Shown: positions 1 through 9,993 of the stretch, in pieces
How the letters are laid out: every line of letters starts with the position of its first letter
Position numbering within the stretch: position 1 is the first letter of the stretch
NCBI GenBank assembly: GCA_029261195.1
Contig: JAJDBU010000063.1
Location: 62,001-126,000, forward strand
DNA from: Nitrospirota bacterium
Lineage (GTDB): Bacteria; Nitrospirota; Nitrospiria; SBBL01; JAADHI01
Length of the DNA stretch: 64,000 nucleotides
Direction of reading: 5' to 3'
Made by a program: the position numbers and the translations under genes
Notes under the pieces: generated by a model
Told to the model about the DNA's origin: nothing
The model's input: the letters and a program-made list of their open reading frames with translations, nothing else
Database searches by the model: none

Positions 1-1989
1 CCACTTAACCACTCCACTGCAGAGCAGGTGCAGTTGCTGGAATATTTGCACAGGGTTGGCTTGCATTCTGCGGCTATTTTTTACGACACGATTCCCTGGA
101 AGATGAGAGACATTTACCCTCCACACTTTTCTCAGGCCCATCGCGAATATATGATCGGTTTGGCAGAATATGATCTTATTTTCCCTATTTCCTTTTTTAG
201 TCGAGAAGATTTGATTGATTTTCTAGGGGGATTAGTACTTTCTTGCCCCCAAGGGATAGATAAAAGGATAAAATCCGTAGTCTTACCTGGGGAGTTTCCT
301 GAGAGTCCTCGAGTTACTACTATCGTGCCGAGTGCGGATGGAGTCATTACGGTCTTATGTGTGGGCACGGTTGAACCACGTAAGAACCATGAGACTCTAC
401 TCCAAGCTTTTGAACTTGCAACCCAACACTGTGGTGAGCCATTACGTCTCGTTATCGCGGGTGGCAAACATAGTATTGAACCTGAGTTGGGAAAGCGCGT
501 GAGAGCTTTTATCGGAAATTCTCCGAACGTGACCTGGGAGGAAGACGTTGATGACAACCGGTTACGGGAACTACAACTCGCTTGTGATTTTACGGTATAC
601 CCTTCCATAGAGGAGGGGTTTGGCTTGCCAATCCTGGAAAGCCTGTGGTATGCCAAACCCAGCATCTGCGCGAATTTTGGTGCCATGCGGGAAGCAGCTG
701 AAGGAGGCGGATGCCTCATGGTTGATGTGAGCAGCGTTGAAACATTAGCTGGAGCCATCCAGCGCATGGTTGAAGATATATCGTTGCGAGAGGCTTTAAC
801 AATTGAAGCGGTGGAGCGTCCTTTCAAGACTTGGAATGACTATGCTGTGGAAGTGGCTACACGGCTAGCGGAAGCGACTCCCGTCCAATTTTCTGAATTA
901 AAGCTTACTCAAAGTGAGATCGAGTCGCGTGCACAGTCGATGAATCTTGTACCTCGCCCCAAGCTCTCAATCTGTATCAGCACCTACAACCGTGCTGATT
1001 GGCTGGCGACTAGTTTAAAGAACTGGTCGAGCCTATATCCTGAGCCTCTTCCAGGTGTGGAGTTTCTAGTGTGCGATAACGCGTCTACAGACCACACTCC
1101 GGAAATTGTCAAGCCATATTTGGAACGGATGGATTTCTCCTACCACCGTAATGTACATAATGTCGGAATGCTCGGTAACTTGCGGGAAACCACACATCGC
1201 ACTCGCGGTGAATATGTGTGGATTCTTGGTGATGATGACCTGCTGATGCCAAATGCCATCGAACGAGTGATGGGTATTCTCCAGTCGAATTTGGGTGTGG
1301 CGCTGGTCTATTTGAATTATGCTTTTACTCGAGTAGAAGATGCGCGTACTCTTACCGATTTTGATGCTTTTTTCCGTGCGAGTACCCCCATCGTGCCTGC
1401 CGAACCAGATCTAGAAGGCCCGATCTATACGATCTGTGCACGCAACGAGAATTTCTTTACTGCGATCTATGCGCTGGTTTTTAGACGTGATCACGCAATA
1501 AAGGCTTACTCACAAGATACCAGCGGCCGTCCCTTCTCGACCATGCTTACCTGCATCCCTACCACCTATTATGTGCTCAATTATATGATGTATGAGCCTG
1601 GTTTTTGGATTGGTGAACCTATGGTGGTGGTTAATATGAATGTATCCTGGCTCAGATACGCGCCACTTTGGATTTTAGAACGAATTCCAGAAGTATACGA
1701 CTTTGCTGAAAAACAAGGCGTCCCCAAGGATCAGATGGATCGATGGAGGAGCCACACTCTTCCAGGGGTTGTAAATTATTTCAAGATTATTTTTGAAGAC
1801 GACCCTTTGAATAATGCCGAATATTTTAGGCCGGATAGAGTTATACGCCGATTTAAGCATCTGCCCGAGTTTGCAGCAGTATCAAAGGAACTCCGTGATA
1901 TCTACTCATACGCTCATGCCAAAGGACATCCGGCGGCAACTAAACCAGTTTCAGTTGTTTTTCCGGAAAACCAAGAAGGCCACTTCTAA
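1..1989 (+). CDS. GT4-GT2 bifunctional glycosyltransferase (5' truncated by window edge)
   Basis: The frame is open to the left edge, so the true start lies outside the window; the first internal start is GTG at 28, and residue numbers count from it. The N-terminal part is the C-terminal Rossmann half of a GT4 (GT-B fold) transferase: VGTVEPRKN at 112-120 and the nucleotide-sugar-binding EEGFGLPILE (EX7E type) at 195-204. From about residue 312 a GT-A/GT2 domain begins (SICISTYNRADWL, the DNAS motif at 350-353, the GDDD metal-binding motif at 401-404). One chain therefore probably makes two successive sugar transfers in surface-polysaccharide or O-antigen assembly in the cytoplasm. It heads a run of sugar genes. 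Acceptor and donor specificity cannot be read from the sequence. Confidence 0.88.
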   Translation, partial: PLNHSTAEQVQLLEYLHRVGLHSAAIFYDTIPWKMRDIYPPHFSQAHREYMIGLAEYDLIFPISFFSREDLIDFLGGLVLSCPQGIDKRIKSVVLPGEFPESPRVTTIVPSADGVITVLCVGTVEPRKNHETLLQAFELATQHCGEPLRLVIAGGKHSIEPELGKRVRAFIGNSPNVTWEEDVDDNRLRELQLACDFTVYPSIEEGFGLPILESLWYAKPSICANFGAMREAAEGGGCLMVDVSSVETLAGAIQRMVEDISLREALTIEAVERPFKTWNDYAVEVATRLAEATPVQFSELKLTQSEIESRAQSMNLVPRPKLSICISTYNRADWLATSLKNWSSLYPEPLPGVEFLVCDNASTDHTPEIVKPYLERMDFSYHRNVHNVGMLGNLRETTHRTRGEYVWILGDDDLLMPNAIERVMGILQSNLGVALVYLNYAFTRVEDARTLTDFDAFFRASTPIVPAEPDLEGPIYTICARNENFFTAIYALVFRRDHAIKAYSQDTSGRPFSTMLTCIPTTYYVLNYMMYEPGFWIGEPMVVVNMNVSWLRYAPLWILERIPEVYDFAEKQGVPKDQMDRWRSHTLPGVVNYFKIIFEDDPLNNAEYFRPDRVIRRFKHLPEFAAVSKELRDIYSYAHAKGHPAATKPVSVVFPENQEGHF

Positions 1990-2014
1990 CGACTATTATT
2001 AAGGAGATTTGATT

Positions 2015-3253
2015 GTGACATCTTATAGGGAGATACCATCTTGCCGGATAAGCGGCCGGGAGGATTTGATCTCAGTACTGAACTTAGGACATCAGGTGTT
2101 GACCGGGGTCTTCCCGGAGGATGCTTCTGTGGAGGTTACCAAAGGCCCTCTGGAGTTAGTATGGTGCCCGGAAAGCGGCCTTTTACAATTGCGCAATTCC
2201 TACGACGCTGGGGAGATGTATGGTGACAACTACGGATATCGTTCTGGCCTAAATCAATCGATGGTTGAGCATCTCACCAATAAGGTACGCTCCCTTGAAC
2301 GGCTAGTTCAACCAAAGACAGGTGATACTGTGTTGGATATCGGCAGTAATGATTGCACTACCCTAAAGGCATACTCAATGCGGAGTATTAAACGTATCGG
2401 GATTGATCCGACAGGGAAAAAGTTTTCCTCATATTATCCGAATGACATCAAACTTGTTTCGGATTTCTTCAGCGCTGAGGCGTATAGATCAGTCAGCGAC
2501 AAACCCGCGAAAATAGTGACATCTATTGCAATGTTTTATGATCTGGAAAACCCAATTCAGTTTGCCCGTGAGATTGAATCCGTACTGTCCGATGATGGCG
2601 TATGGCATTTCGAGCAGAGCTACATGCCCTCCATGCTTAGGATGAACTCATATGACACGATCTGCCATGAACATCTGGAATACTATTCACTTGTTGTAGT
2701 AAAGCAAATTATTAATACAGCAGGACTCAAGCTCATTGACGTGGCAATGAATAGTGTGAACGGTGGTAGTTTCGCTGTTACAGCAGCCAAAGTTAGTAAC
2801 AATTCAATACAGCCAAACCATGCAGTAATTAATTGGATGTTAGAACAAGAGGATCGTATGGGGTTGTCTACGCCTCGTCCTTATAGGGAATTTGAAGAGC
2901 GGGTGTTTCGTCATCGTGAGGATCTTAGACGACTCATCAGATCACTAGTAGCTGATGGAAAGCGGGTACTTGGCTATGGCGCATCCACAAAGGGAAATGT
3001 AGTATTACAGTTTTGTGGGCTGACGGCCTCTGAAATTCCTGCAATAGCAGAAGTCAATCAGGAAAAATTTGGTCGCGTGACTCCAGGTACGCACATTCCG
3101 ATCATCTCAGAAAAAGAGGCTCGGGCGATGAAACCAGATTATTTCCTTGTGCTACCCTGGCATTTTAAGGATGGAATTGTGCGCCGTGAGCACGAATATC
3201 TCGCCAATGGAGGCAAATTTATTTTTCCGTTCCCTGAGATTGAGATTGTATAA
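2015..3253 (+). CDS. Sugar C-methyltransferase family protein (zinc-knuckle / SAM / C-terminal domain)
   Basis: The architecture matches NovU/TylC3-like SAM-dependent methyltransferases that act on nucleotide-linked sugars: an N-terminal knuckle, a SAM domain (VLDIGSND), the EHLEYYSL segment, and the C-terminal 'GYGASTKGN...LPWHFKDGI' nucleotide-binding-like domain. GTG at 2015 is chosen because AAGGAG (2001-2006) sits 8 nt upstream; an upstream in-frame TTG (2009) would leave only 2 nt. In this family the N-terminal zinc knuckle is normally CxxCG plus CxxCG. Here both second cysteines are serines (CRISG and CPESG), and the SAM-loop glycine after GSND is a cysteine. Probable role: methylation of a deoxysugar for the polysaccharide built by the neighbouring transferases. 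The substrate is unknown. Confidence 0.87.
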   Translation: MTSYREIPSCRISGREDLISVLNLGHQVLTGVFPEDASVEVTKGPLELVWCPESGLLQLRNSYDAGEMYGDNYGYRSGLNQSMVEHLTNKVRSLERLVQPKTGDTVLDIGSNDCTTLKAYSMRSIKRIGIDPTGKKFSSYYPNDIKLVSDFFSAEAYRSVSDKPAKIVTSIAMFYDLENPIQFAREIESVLSDDGVWHFEQSYMPSMLRMNSYDTICHEHLEYYSLVVVKQIINTAGLKLIDVAMNSVNGGSFAVTAAKVSNNSIQPNHAVINWMLEQEDRMGLSTPRPYREFEERVFRHREDLRRLIRSLVADGKRVLGYGASTKGNVVLQFCGLTASEIPAIAEVNQEKFGRVTPGTHIPIISEKEARAMKPDYFLVLPWHFKDGIVRREHEYLANGGKFIFPFPEIEIV

Positions 3254-3270
3254 ATAGTTGCCTAGTCTTA

Positions 3271-4386
3271 ATGAAAATAGTAATTAATACAATACCGTTA
3301 TTGTCCCCGATGACTGGGGTGGGAACTTATATCTTTAACATGAGCACTCAACTACGGCATCTGAAACCAGATTATGACTACTTTTACTATAGTGGATACT
3401 ACTCACGGAAGATGAAGGTAAGCAATGAAGGGAATAACCTCTTTTTTAAGGCAAAGGAAATTGTCAAGAAGATACCGATAATATCCTCTTTGGGCCACAA
3501 TGCAAAGAATGGCCTAGCTCATTTTCAGCAGGAGAAATACGACCTATATTTTGAGCCAAATCATATTCCTCTGGATATTAAAGCTAGAAGGACGGTAACT
3601 ACCATATGTGATTTTTCATTTATTCATAACCCGGAATGGCATTCAAGGGACAAGGTTGAATATTTCTCCAGTCATTTCTTAAAGAAAATCTATAAATCTG
3701 ATGCCATCATAACCATATCAGAATATGTTCAGAAAGAAGCAACTGAAATATTGAAAGGCTACAGGGGAACCATTAAGAGCATACCTCTTGGGTATGACAT
3801 GGCGTTGTTCAATTCCCAAAAGGAAATAACATCGGAGTACTCGTTTCCAGAGAGGTTTATTTTGTTTGTCGGGTCTGTGGAGCCTAGGAAAAACCTAAAG
3901 AGTCTTTTAGAAGCCTATACCCGGCTACCTAATAATGTTAAGAACGATTGTAAACTTCTAATAGCTGGTTTTAAAGGTTGGAAGAATAATGAAATCATGG
4001 ACTTATTAAAAAAAGAGAAAAAACACGTAGAGTACCTTGGTTATGTCGGTAAGCAGCTCTTAGCCGATCTTTACAAAAATGCATTGTGTTTCATCTATCC
4101 CTCCCTGTACGAGGGTTTCGGCCTCCCACCTCTTGAGGCAATGGCATGCGGCTGCCCCGTCATAGTTTCCAATGTAGCAAGCCTGCCGGAAGTTTGTGGG
4201 GACGCCGCTTGTTATGTCGATCCACATAATGTAGAAAGTATTTCGGAAGGGCTGTATCAGCTCTTGATAGATGAGTCTTTGAGGCATAGCCTTGTTAAAA
4301 AAGGCTTGGAAAGGGCAAAGCGCTTCAGTTGGGAAAAGACGGCAAAAGAACATATCAAAATTTTTGAAGAAATTCATAACAGATAA
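3271..4386 (+). CDS. GT4-family glycosyltransferase
   Basis: A 371-residue GT-B fold glycosyltransferase. The N-terminal glycine-rich acceptor loop ([10 protein letters not shown]) is followed by the C-terminal donor domain with [11 protein letters not shown] and [18 protein letters not shown] (EX7E motif), then NVASLPEV. It has full family length and no membrane segment, so it is probably cytoplasmic or peripheral at the inner membrane, transferring a hexose (often mannose or rhamnose) to a lipid-linked glycan. It lies 17 nt after the methyltransferase and 12 nt before gmd, in one likely operon. The gene is visibly richer in A+T than the housekeeping genes further right, as is common for polysaccharide islands. 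Confidence 0.9.
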   Translation: MKIVINTIPLLSPMTGVGTYIFNMSTQLRHLKPDYDYFYYSGYYSRKMKVSNEGNNLFFKAKEIVKKIPIISSLGHNAKNGLAHFQQEKYDLYFEPNHIPLDIKARRTVTTICDFSFIHNPEWHSRDKVEYFSSHFLKKIYKSDAIITISEYVQKEATEILKGYRGTIKSIPLGYDMALFNSQKEITSEYSFPERFILFVGSVEPRKNLKSLLEAYTRLPNNVKNDCKLLIAGFKGWKNNEIMDLLKKEKKHVEYLGYVGKQLLADLYKNALCFIYPSLYEGFGLPPLEAMACGCPVIVSNVASLPEVCGDAACYVDPHNVESISEGLYQLLIDESLRHSLVKKGLERAKRFSWEKTAKEHIKIFEEIHNR

Positions 4387-5436
<1,050 letters not shown>

Positions 5437-5716
5437 GAATTATGATTCTCCCTGACTATCTTTTTAAGCGGATCTCTCCATGCTATACATCATCGCTTGC
5501 TTGAGTTTCGGACCCTTCGATATGAATTAGGGTCTTGAAAATATTCAAGATGACAAGTAACACTTGAGAAAAGACAGTATTGTTTGATGTCAAAATGATT
5601 AGGATCGGGCAGATAAGTTATAGCCTCCTTCGACAAACCTTTGTTTATCGACCTCACTTTTTTACCCTCCGCTTAGTTCAAAAAAAGTTGTATTTCGGAG
5701 TCACAACCTATTCAGG
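5437..5716. other. Intergenic gap, no gene seen
   Basis: About 280 bases between gmd and the next glycosyltransferase. It has several stop codons in all frames and no recognisable RNA gene or strong hairpin. It probably only carries a promoter for the downstream gene, but no convincing -35/-10 pair was found. Confidence 0.4.
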
Positions 5717-6823
5717 GTGTTCGTGAAAATTGCGATTGTTCATGATTTCCTTAATCAGTATGGTGGTGCAGAAAAAGTCGTTGAAACACTCCATGAGATT
5801 TATCCTGATGCCCCTATTTTTACAACGATCTTTCAAGCAAAAAAACTTCCTCCGATGTTTTCTACTTTTGATATTCGGACCTCCTTTATGCAAAACCTTC
5901 CATTCCTAAATCGGCACTTCAAAAAATACCTTCTCTTGTTCCCTCACGCAGTTGAGCGTCTTAATTTAGAAGAGTTTGATCTCGTGATCAGTAGTAGCAG
6001 CGCCTTTGCCAAAGGAGTAATTACCTCAAAAAAAACTTGCCACATATGTTATTGCTATTCTCCTATGCGTTTTGTTTGGGATGCCGAATATTACTTTTCA
6101 CAGGAAAATATGAATCCATTCTATAGGCTTTTTCTGCCTTGGACACTTTCTCGTTTGAAAAGGTGGGATATTATAACGGCTAAGCGGGTAGATTATTTCA
6201 TCGGCATTTCTGCTCATATCCGACAAAGGATTAAATCTGCATATGACCGGGATGCTGATGTTATTTATCCACCTGTTGATCTTTCGTCATTCTATATATC
6301 CAACGAATATGGAGACTATTTTTTAGTTCTTTCCAGGCTAAACGCCTATAAACGGATTGACCTTGTTGTTGAAGCCTTTAATCGACTTTCTTTGCCTCTT
6401 ATTATAATCGGTACGGGACCATATGAAAAAATACTCAAGAACAATGCAAAAAAGAATATTAAATTTTTAGGAAGAATTTCTCAGAACGAAGTATCACGAT
6501 ACCTTAGTCGTTGTCGGGGATTGATTTTTCCCGGTATTGAAGATTTTGGAATTGCTCCTGTTGAAGCAATGGCGTCAGGTAGACCCGTGATTGCCTATGC
6601 TGAGGGTGGGTCACTGGAAACAGTCCTTGATGGAATTACAGGTCTATTTTTCAAAGAACAGACCCCTGAGTCGCTTATCGAAACAATCAATACCTTTGAG
6701 GAGATGGAATTTAATCCACAAAAGATACGCCAGCATGCAGAGCAATTCGATAAAGAAATATTTAAGAAGAAGATTTATGATTATGTGTCTGAGAAGGTTT
6801 CTATGTTTAGGGGAAAAACCTAA
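5717..6823 (+). CDS. GT4-family mannosyltransferase-like protein (WbaZ type)
   Basis: A GT-B glycosyltransferase resembling O-antigen mannosyltransferases. The N-terminus reads VHDFLNQYGGAEKV, a typical start for WbaZ/RfbZ-like enzymes. Further on come SPMRFVWD, the donor-domain strand YFLVLSRLNAYKRID, and EDFGIAPVEAMASGRPV (the EX7E equivalent). Start: GTG at 5717 or the second GTG at 5723; neither has a strong Shine-Dalgarno sequence. It lies about 280 bp beyond gmd. Together with GDP-mannose metabolism this suggests addition of mannose or a GDP-deoxysugar. The gene is AT-rich like the rest of the left island. Confidence 0.87.
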   Translation: MFVKIAIVHDFLNQYGGAEKVVETLHEIYPDAPIFTTIFQAKKLPPMFSTFDIRTSFMQNLPFLNRHFKKYLLLFPHAVERLNLEEFDLVISSSSAFAKGVITSKKTCHICYCYSPMRFVWDAEYYFSQENMNPFYRLFLPWTLSRLKRWDIITAKRVDYFIGISAHIRQRIKSAYDRDADVIYPPVDLSSFYISNEYGDYFLVLSRLNAYKRIDLVVEAFNRLSLPLIIIGTGPYEKILKNNAKKNIKFLGRISQNEVSRYLSRCRGLIFPGIEDFGIAPVEAMASGRPVIAYAEGGSLETVLDGITGLFFKEQTPESLIETINTFEEMEFNPQKIRQHAEQFDKEIFKKKIYDYVSEKVSMFRGKT

Positions 6824-6919
6824 ATAAGGGTTTAAGCTAAAATATAATGAACCCCAGAATTTATCAGTAGCACAGCAATAGGGCAAGAGAAACAGACTTA
6901 AGGAAATCAGGACAGTTTT

Positions 6920-7618
6920 ATGCGAATACAACTTGAGGAAAAAAGGGCGTGGATCGCACGGTTTTTTAATGATACCGGGCCGACCTATGATGAGGTGGTT
7001 CATCGTTTTACGCTCGGGATTGATCGGCTTTGGAAAAAAAGGATGATCTCGGAACTGTCTTCGCCAAAAAACCTGCTTGACTTGGCCTGTGGAACGGGGA
7101 TTCTATCTTTTGCCATCCATGAGAAATACCCCGACTGTAATATTACCGGAGTCGATATTACTGAAGGCTACTTGGCGGTGGCCCGTGAAAAGGCAAAGGC
7201 TTCGGGCGTCAATAAGATCTCCTTCATCTGCTCTCCTGCCGAAGCCTATGTTTCGGAAGAGCGATACGATACGGTGACGACATCTTATCTACCGAAATAT
7301 ACCGACTTGCCTAGACTGATTTCCAATCTCCACAAGATGCTGATTCCGGGTGGACGGATCATTTTTCATGATTTTACCTATCCGAGCAACAAGCTGCTCC
7401 GCTTGATCTTTAAGGCCTACTTTGTCTGTATCGGTCCGATCGGGGGGTGGTGGTATCCGGAATGGAAAGAGGTCTTGAAGGAACTCCCCAGGGTGATTGA
7501 AAAAACGGCCTGGGTTTCTGAGTTGACGGAGGCAATGGAGGCCGAAGGTTTTGTCGATATTACAGTGAACTCACTGACACTCCAGGGGGCGGCCCTTGTT
7601 ACCGGCAGAAAGACCTGA
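6920..7618 (+). CDS. Class I SAM-dependent methyltransferase, UbiE/Coq5-like
   Basis: A 232-residue Rossmann-fold methyltransferase with motif I LLDLACGTGIL (about 53-63), the acidic motif II strand ITGVDIT, and the post-I/motif III region PGGRIIFHDF. The layout (N-terminal YDEVVHRFTLGIDRLW, C-terminal GFVDITV) resembles UbiE-type quinone methyltransferases, but the UbiE signature motifs are not all present, so the substrate may be different. The ATG at 6920 has AAGGAAAT upstream. It stands alone: the following gene is convergent and only 15 bp away. Confidence 0.8.
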   Translation: MRIQLEEKRAWIARFFNDTGPTYDEVVHRFTLGIDRLWKKRMISELSSPKNLLDLACGTGILSFAIHEKYPDCNITGVDITEGYLAVAREKAKASGVNKISFICSPAEAYVSEERYDTVTTSYLPKYTDLPRLISNLHKMLIPGGRIIFHDFTYPSNKLLRLIFKAYFVCIGPIGGWWYPEWKEVLKELPRVIEKTAWVSELTEAMEAEGFVDITVNSLTLQGAALVTGRKT

Positions 7619-7633
7619 GGCGGTGCTTGGAAA

Positions 7634-8890
7634 CTATTTTCGGGGTATTTCGGCATCTCCCTGATTACAAACTGCCTTTTCTTCTTCCGCTTTTTTTGAC
7701 TCACCCAAAGCAAAAAAAGCTTTCTCAAGTAAACAGTGGGGTTCTTTGTGGGCCGGCTGTCTCTCAAGCACCCGCTCAAATTCAAAAATGGCCTGCTCGT
7801 AAAGTCTCATGCTGAGATAGGCTTTCCCGATGCCAAGATGTCCTTCGGTCTCAAACTGCCTTTCTTCTAGCAGTCTTTGAAATGTTTGGATTGCTTCCTC
7901 AGTTTTCTTCTGTTTGAGGTAGGCAAAGCCCATGAGTAAATAGAGCGGAGCTTCCTGATCTGTCAGGCTTAAGGCCCGTTTGATGGCTGAAATTCCATTA
8001 TCAAAGCGATCCATTTTTAAATAGGTTTCACCCAAGCCTTTGTAGGCCTCGGCGTTTTGTGAACTCAGCTCTGTCGCTTTCAAAAATGTCCTTAATGCCG
8101 CCGTGTATACTTTTTTCTGAAAATAGGTTTTTCCCAGAAGGATATGAAGTTCAATGTCATTGGGCTCTTTCAACAGGGCTTGCCTATAAAGGTCGATCGC
8201 TTCCTTAAAAAGGCCCTGGTTCTTATAGATCGTTCCAATATTCCGATAAATCAGAGCGAGTTCTTTGGGCTCTGGCTCGGGTAAGGCATTGATCTTGACC
8301 CCTTTGAGTACGGGTTTGATCATATTATCGGGGGAGTTGTAAAACCGGGTGGGAAATTCGAAATGCAGTTGAACAATTGCATTGTCTGTCGGAATGAGAT
8401 AGGAATGAAAAATCTTCGAGATGCCGCCTCGTTCGCCGCTCCATACAATCTCAATCCATGTTTTATTTCCTGATTTATAATGTTTTGAGGCACGGAGATT
8501 GATGTCCCCAATCTGTCCCTTAGAAAAATGGAGCATCCGCTTTGAAAATTTTTCTTTTTCGCTGATACGTAAATAATGCTTAAGAAAGGGGATCGTTTCT
8601 TCCGTCAGGAGGGCTAAGCGAACGAGGGAAATGTCTTGTCGTCTGAATTCGGAACTAAAAAGGACACCTGGCTCTGATGTAACCTGCCACCCTCCAGGCA
8701 TAGAAAGGGAGAAGCCGATTTTTTGGTATGAAAAAGTCTGTTGATATTGATCGACCAGGGGGCCTGTTTTAGTAAAGCAGCCGGACAGAAGGAGAAAAAA
8801 AAGAAATGGAATCCATGGAAGGTGATTAAGGCTAAGTAGGGGAGCCGGGCAAATTTGATGGGATTCTGTATCCATGTCTCTATTATACAT
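7634..8890 (-). CDS. TPR-repeat lipoprotein
   Basis: A 418-residue protein with a lipoprotein signal: hydrophobic stretch followed by the lipobox LLLSGC (Cys38), so the mature protein is lipid-anchored in the envelope. Residues of about 50-200 form a beta-rich domain of unknown function (MPGGWQVTSEPGVLF and following). From about residue 215 to the end there are at least five TPR units (AEAYKGLGETYLKM, APLYLLMGFAYLKQK, TEGHLGIGKAYLSM, EPHCLLEKAFFALG). TPRs mediate protein-protein contacts; the partner is unknown. Start: ATG at 8890 or 8875, neither with a clear ribosome-binding site. Its stop lies 15 bp from that of the convergent methyltransferase. Confidence 0.8.
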   Translation of the reverse strand: MYNRDMDTESHQICPAPLLSLNHLPWIPFLFFLLLSGCFTKTGPLVDQYQQTFSYQKIGFSLSMPGGWQVTSEPGVLFSSEFRRQDISLVRLALLTEETIPFLKHYLRISEKEKFSKRMLHFSKGQIGDINLRASKHYKSGNKTWIEIVWSGERGGISKIFHSYLIPTDNAIVQLHFEFPTRFYNSPDNMIKPVLKGVKINALPEPEPKELALIYRNIGTIYKNQGLFKEAIDLYRQALLKEPNDIELHILLGKTYFQKKVYTAALRTFLKATELSSQNAEAYKGLGETYLKMDRFDNGISAIKRALSLTDQEAPLYLLMGFAYLKQKKTEEAIQTFQRLLEERQFETEGHLGIGKAYLSMRLYEQAIFEFERVLERQPAHKEPHCLLEKAFFALGESKKAEEEKAVCNQGDAEIPRK

Positions 8891-8943
8891 GGATGTCTCA
8901 GCTTTGGGATATTACATAGAATAGTGCAGTACAAATGATGCGA

Positions 8944-9192
8944 TTAGGGCAGATGTTTAATTGCAGCCTCTAAAAAATCCCATAAGATCTGTCGGGACGT
9001 TGCATCGGGATGAGGGTAGGCAGTGCCGGTGAGTTCCTTATAAAAGGCCTTGCTGAGTTCTTTTTTTTCCTTTATTCCTTCTAAAGGTTTGTCAGAAGAG
9101 AGGGCGAACAGGTCCGGGTAGCCATGTTGATTTTTTTTGATGAGGTAGCGCAGCCCATTCTCCGATTGTACCCATAGTCCGATTTCAGTCAT
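8944..9192 (-). CDS. Small hypothetical protein (82 aa)
   Basis: A compact soluble protein beginning MTEIGLWVQSENGLRY. It is acidic and lysine-rich, with no motif I recognise and no signal peptide or membrane segment. It follows the two-helix membrane peptide gene at 9199-9363 by 6 bp on the same strand, so the two are very likely co-transcribed. Function unknown. Confidence 0.6.
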   Translation of the reverse strand: MTEIGLWVQSENGLRYLIKKNQHGYPDLFALSSDKPLEGIKEKKELSKAFYKELTGTAYPHPDATSRQILWDFLEAAIKHLP

Positions 9193-9198
9193 GATTGA

Positions 9199-9363
9199 TT
9201 ACTTTCTATCCGTGAGCCCGATTGCGTATGTAATTAAGATCAAAGAAGCCACTAAGAGAACAAAGGCGACGGGGAGGAAATAATAAGAAAAGCTGATGAC
9301 AATCGCAAAAAAAAAGCCGAACAGGCCGAGGAAGACAAGGAAGCAACCCCAAAGTCCTTTCAT
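9199..9363 (-). CDS. Small two-helix membrane protein (54 aa)
   Basis: Reading the minus strand from the ATG at 9363 gives a 54-residue protein starting MKGLWGCFLVFLGLFGFFFA and ending GLTDRK. Almost the entire chain is hydrophobic: two probable transmembrane helices (about 5-25 and 28-50) separated by a short polar/aromatic turn (SFSYYF). A longer overlapping frame on the same strand has no such coherent composition, which supports this reading. It is placed 6 bp before the 82-residue hypothetical gene. Role unknown, possibly a small membrane accessory peptide. Confidence 0.5.
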   Translation of the reverse strand: MKGLWGCFLVFLGLFGFFFAIVISFSYYFLPVAFVLLVASLILITYAIGLTDRK

Positions 9364-9427
9364 CGCAGTTTGCCGTATACATATATTGTGACATTTTATT
9401 GTGCTGAGATATTCGGTGCTGGACGAT

Positions 9428-9832
9428 CTATTTCCGGTTGTTTTCCTGCTCTTCCTGCTCAGTCTTGCAATTAATGCAGTATGTCGTCACAGGGCGGGCT
9501 TTCAACCTCTTATCCGAAATGGGTTCTTCACAGGACTCACAGATGCCATATTCCTCAGCTGCAATGCGTTCAAGGGCTTCATCTATTTTTTTTATTAATT
9601 TCTGTTCACGTTCTCTGAGTCTTAAGAGAAAATTCTGATCTGCCTCTACAGTGGCCTGATCACTTAAGTCTGGAAAAGCCTCACCCCTGGGATTAAGACT
9701 GCCAGCAATGATCACACCTGCTTCGGCCAAGAGATCTGTCCTTTGTGCTTCCAGATCTTTTTTAATTTCATCAAAGAGACTTTTTGTCTTGTCCCCATTT
9801 TTTTGGTTGTTCTGAACCTTGTTACTTCCCAT
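9428..9832 (-). CDS. DksA/TraR-family C4 zinc-finger regulator
   Basis: A 134-residue member of the DksA/TraR family, which inserts a coiled coil into the RNA polymerase secondary channel and modulates promoters with or without ppGpp. Seen: a long helical coiled coil (about 15-95), the acidic tip pattern DxxDxA (Asp55, Asp58, Ala60) equivalent to the functional tip of E. coli DksA, and a C4 zinc finger (Cys98, Cys101, Cys119, Cys122). The order is normal for the family. It has its own promoter (9914-9942) and is transcribed alone. Other DksA-like proteins may exist in the genome, so I give no gene symbol. Confidence 0.85.
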   Translation of the reverse strand: MGSNKVQNNQKNGDKTKSLFDEIKKDLEAQRTDLLAEAGVIIAGSLNPRGEAFPDLSDQATVEADQNFLLRLREREQKLIKKIDEALERIAAEEYGICESCEEPISDKRLKARPVTTYCINCKTEQEEQENNRK

Positions 9833-9913
9833 CTCTTATCCCTCTTATTACAATAAAATTAACATATAAAAAGCCTTAGATGTCATATTTTTTCGAGCAT
9901 TAATGAATTCAGA

Positions 9914-9942
9914 AATATATCAAAATCTATAAATTGAGTCAA
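9914..9942 (-). promoter_or_regulatory. Sigma70-like promoter of the DksA/TraR gene
   Basis: On the minus strand TTGACT (9937-9942) and TATATT (9914-9919) are separated by 17 bp. Transcription would start near 9907, giving a leader of about 75 nt before the ATG at 9832, preceded by AAGAGGGATAAGAG. Confidence 0.55.
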
Positions 9943-9962
9943 CGCAGGACTCACGTAATATT

Positions 9963-9993
9963 CGACTAAAAAAAGCAGACCGCTTCTTTTTAT
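9963..9993. terminator. Possible weak bidirectional terminator
   Basis: An A-run/GC core/T-run element (AAAAAAAGC on the plus strand, then GACC and GCTTCTTTTT) lies directly after the DUF4340 gene stop and can form a short A-T rich hairpin on either strand. The GC core is only about three pairs, so confidence is low. Confidence 0.3.

Noticed and set aside
132-827. Open frame of 231 codons on the minus strand opposite the GT4 domain
   Set aside because: Low-complexity Ser/Pro/Arg composition, no SD and fully antisense to a gene with strong family motifs; a shadow frame.
2009-2014. TTG start for the C-methyltransferase
   Set aside because: Only 2 nt from the SD; GTG at 2015 has ideal spacing.
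9206-9394. 62-codon minus-strand frame overlapping the small membrane peptide
   Set aside because: Cys/Pro/Arg-rich with no pattern; the alternative frame 9199-9363 gives a coherent membrane peptide with better spacing.
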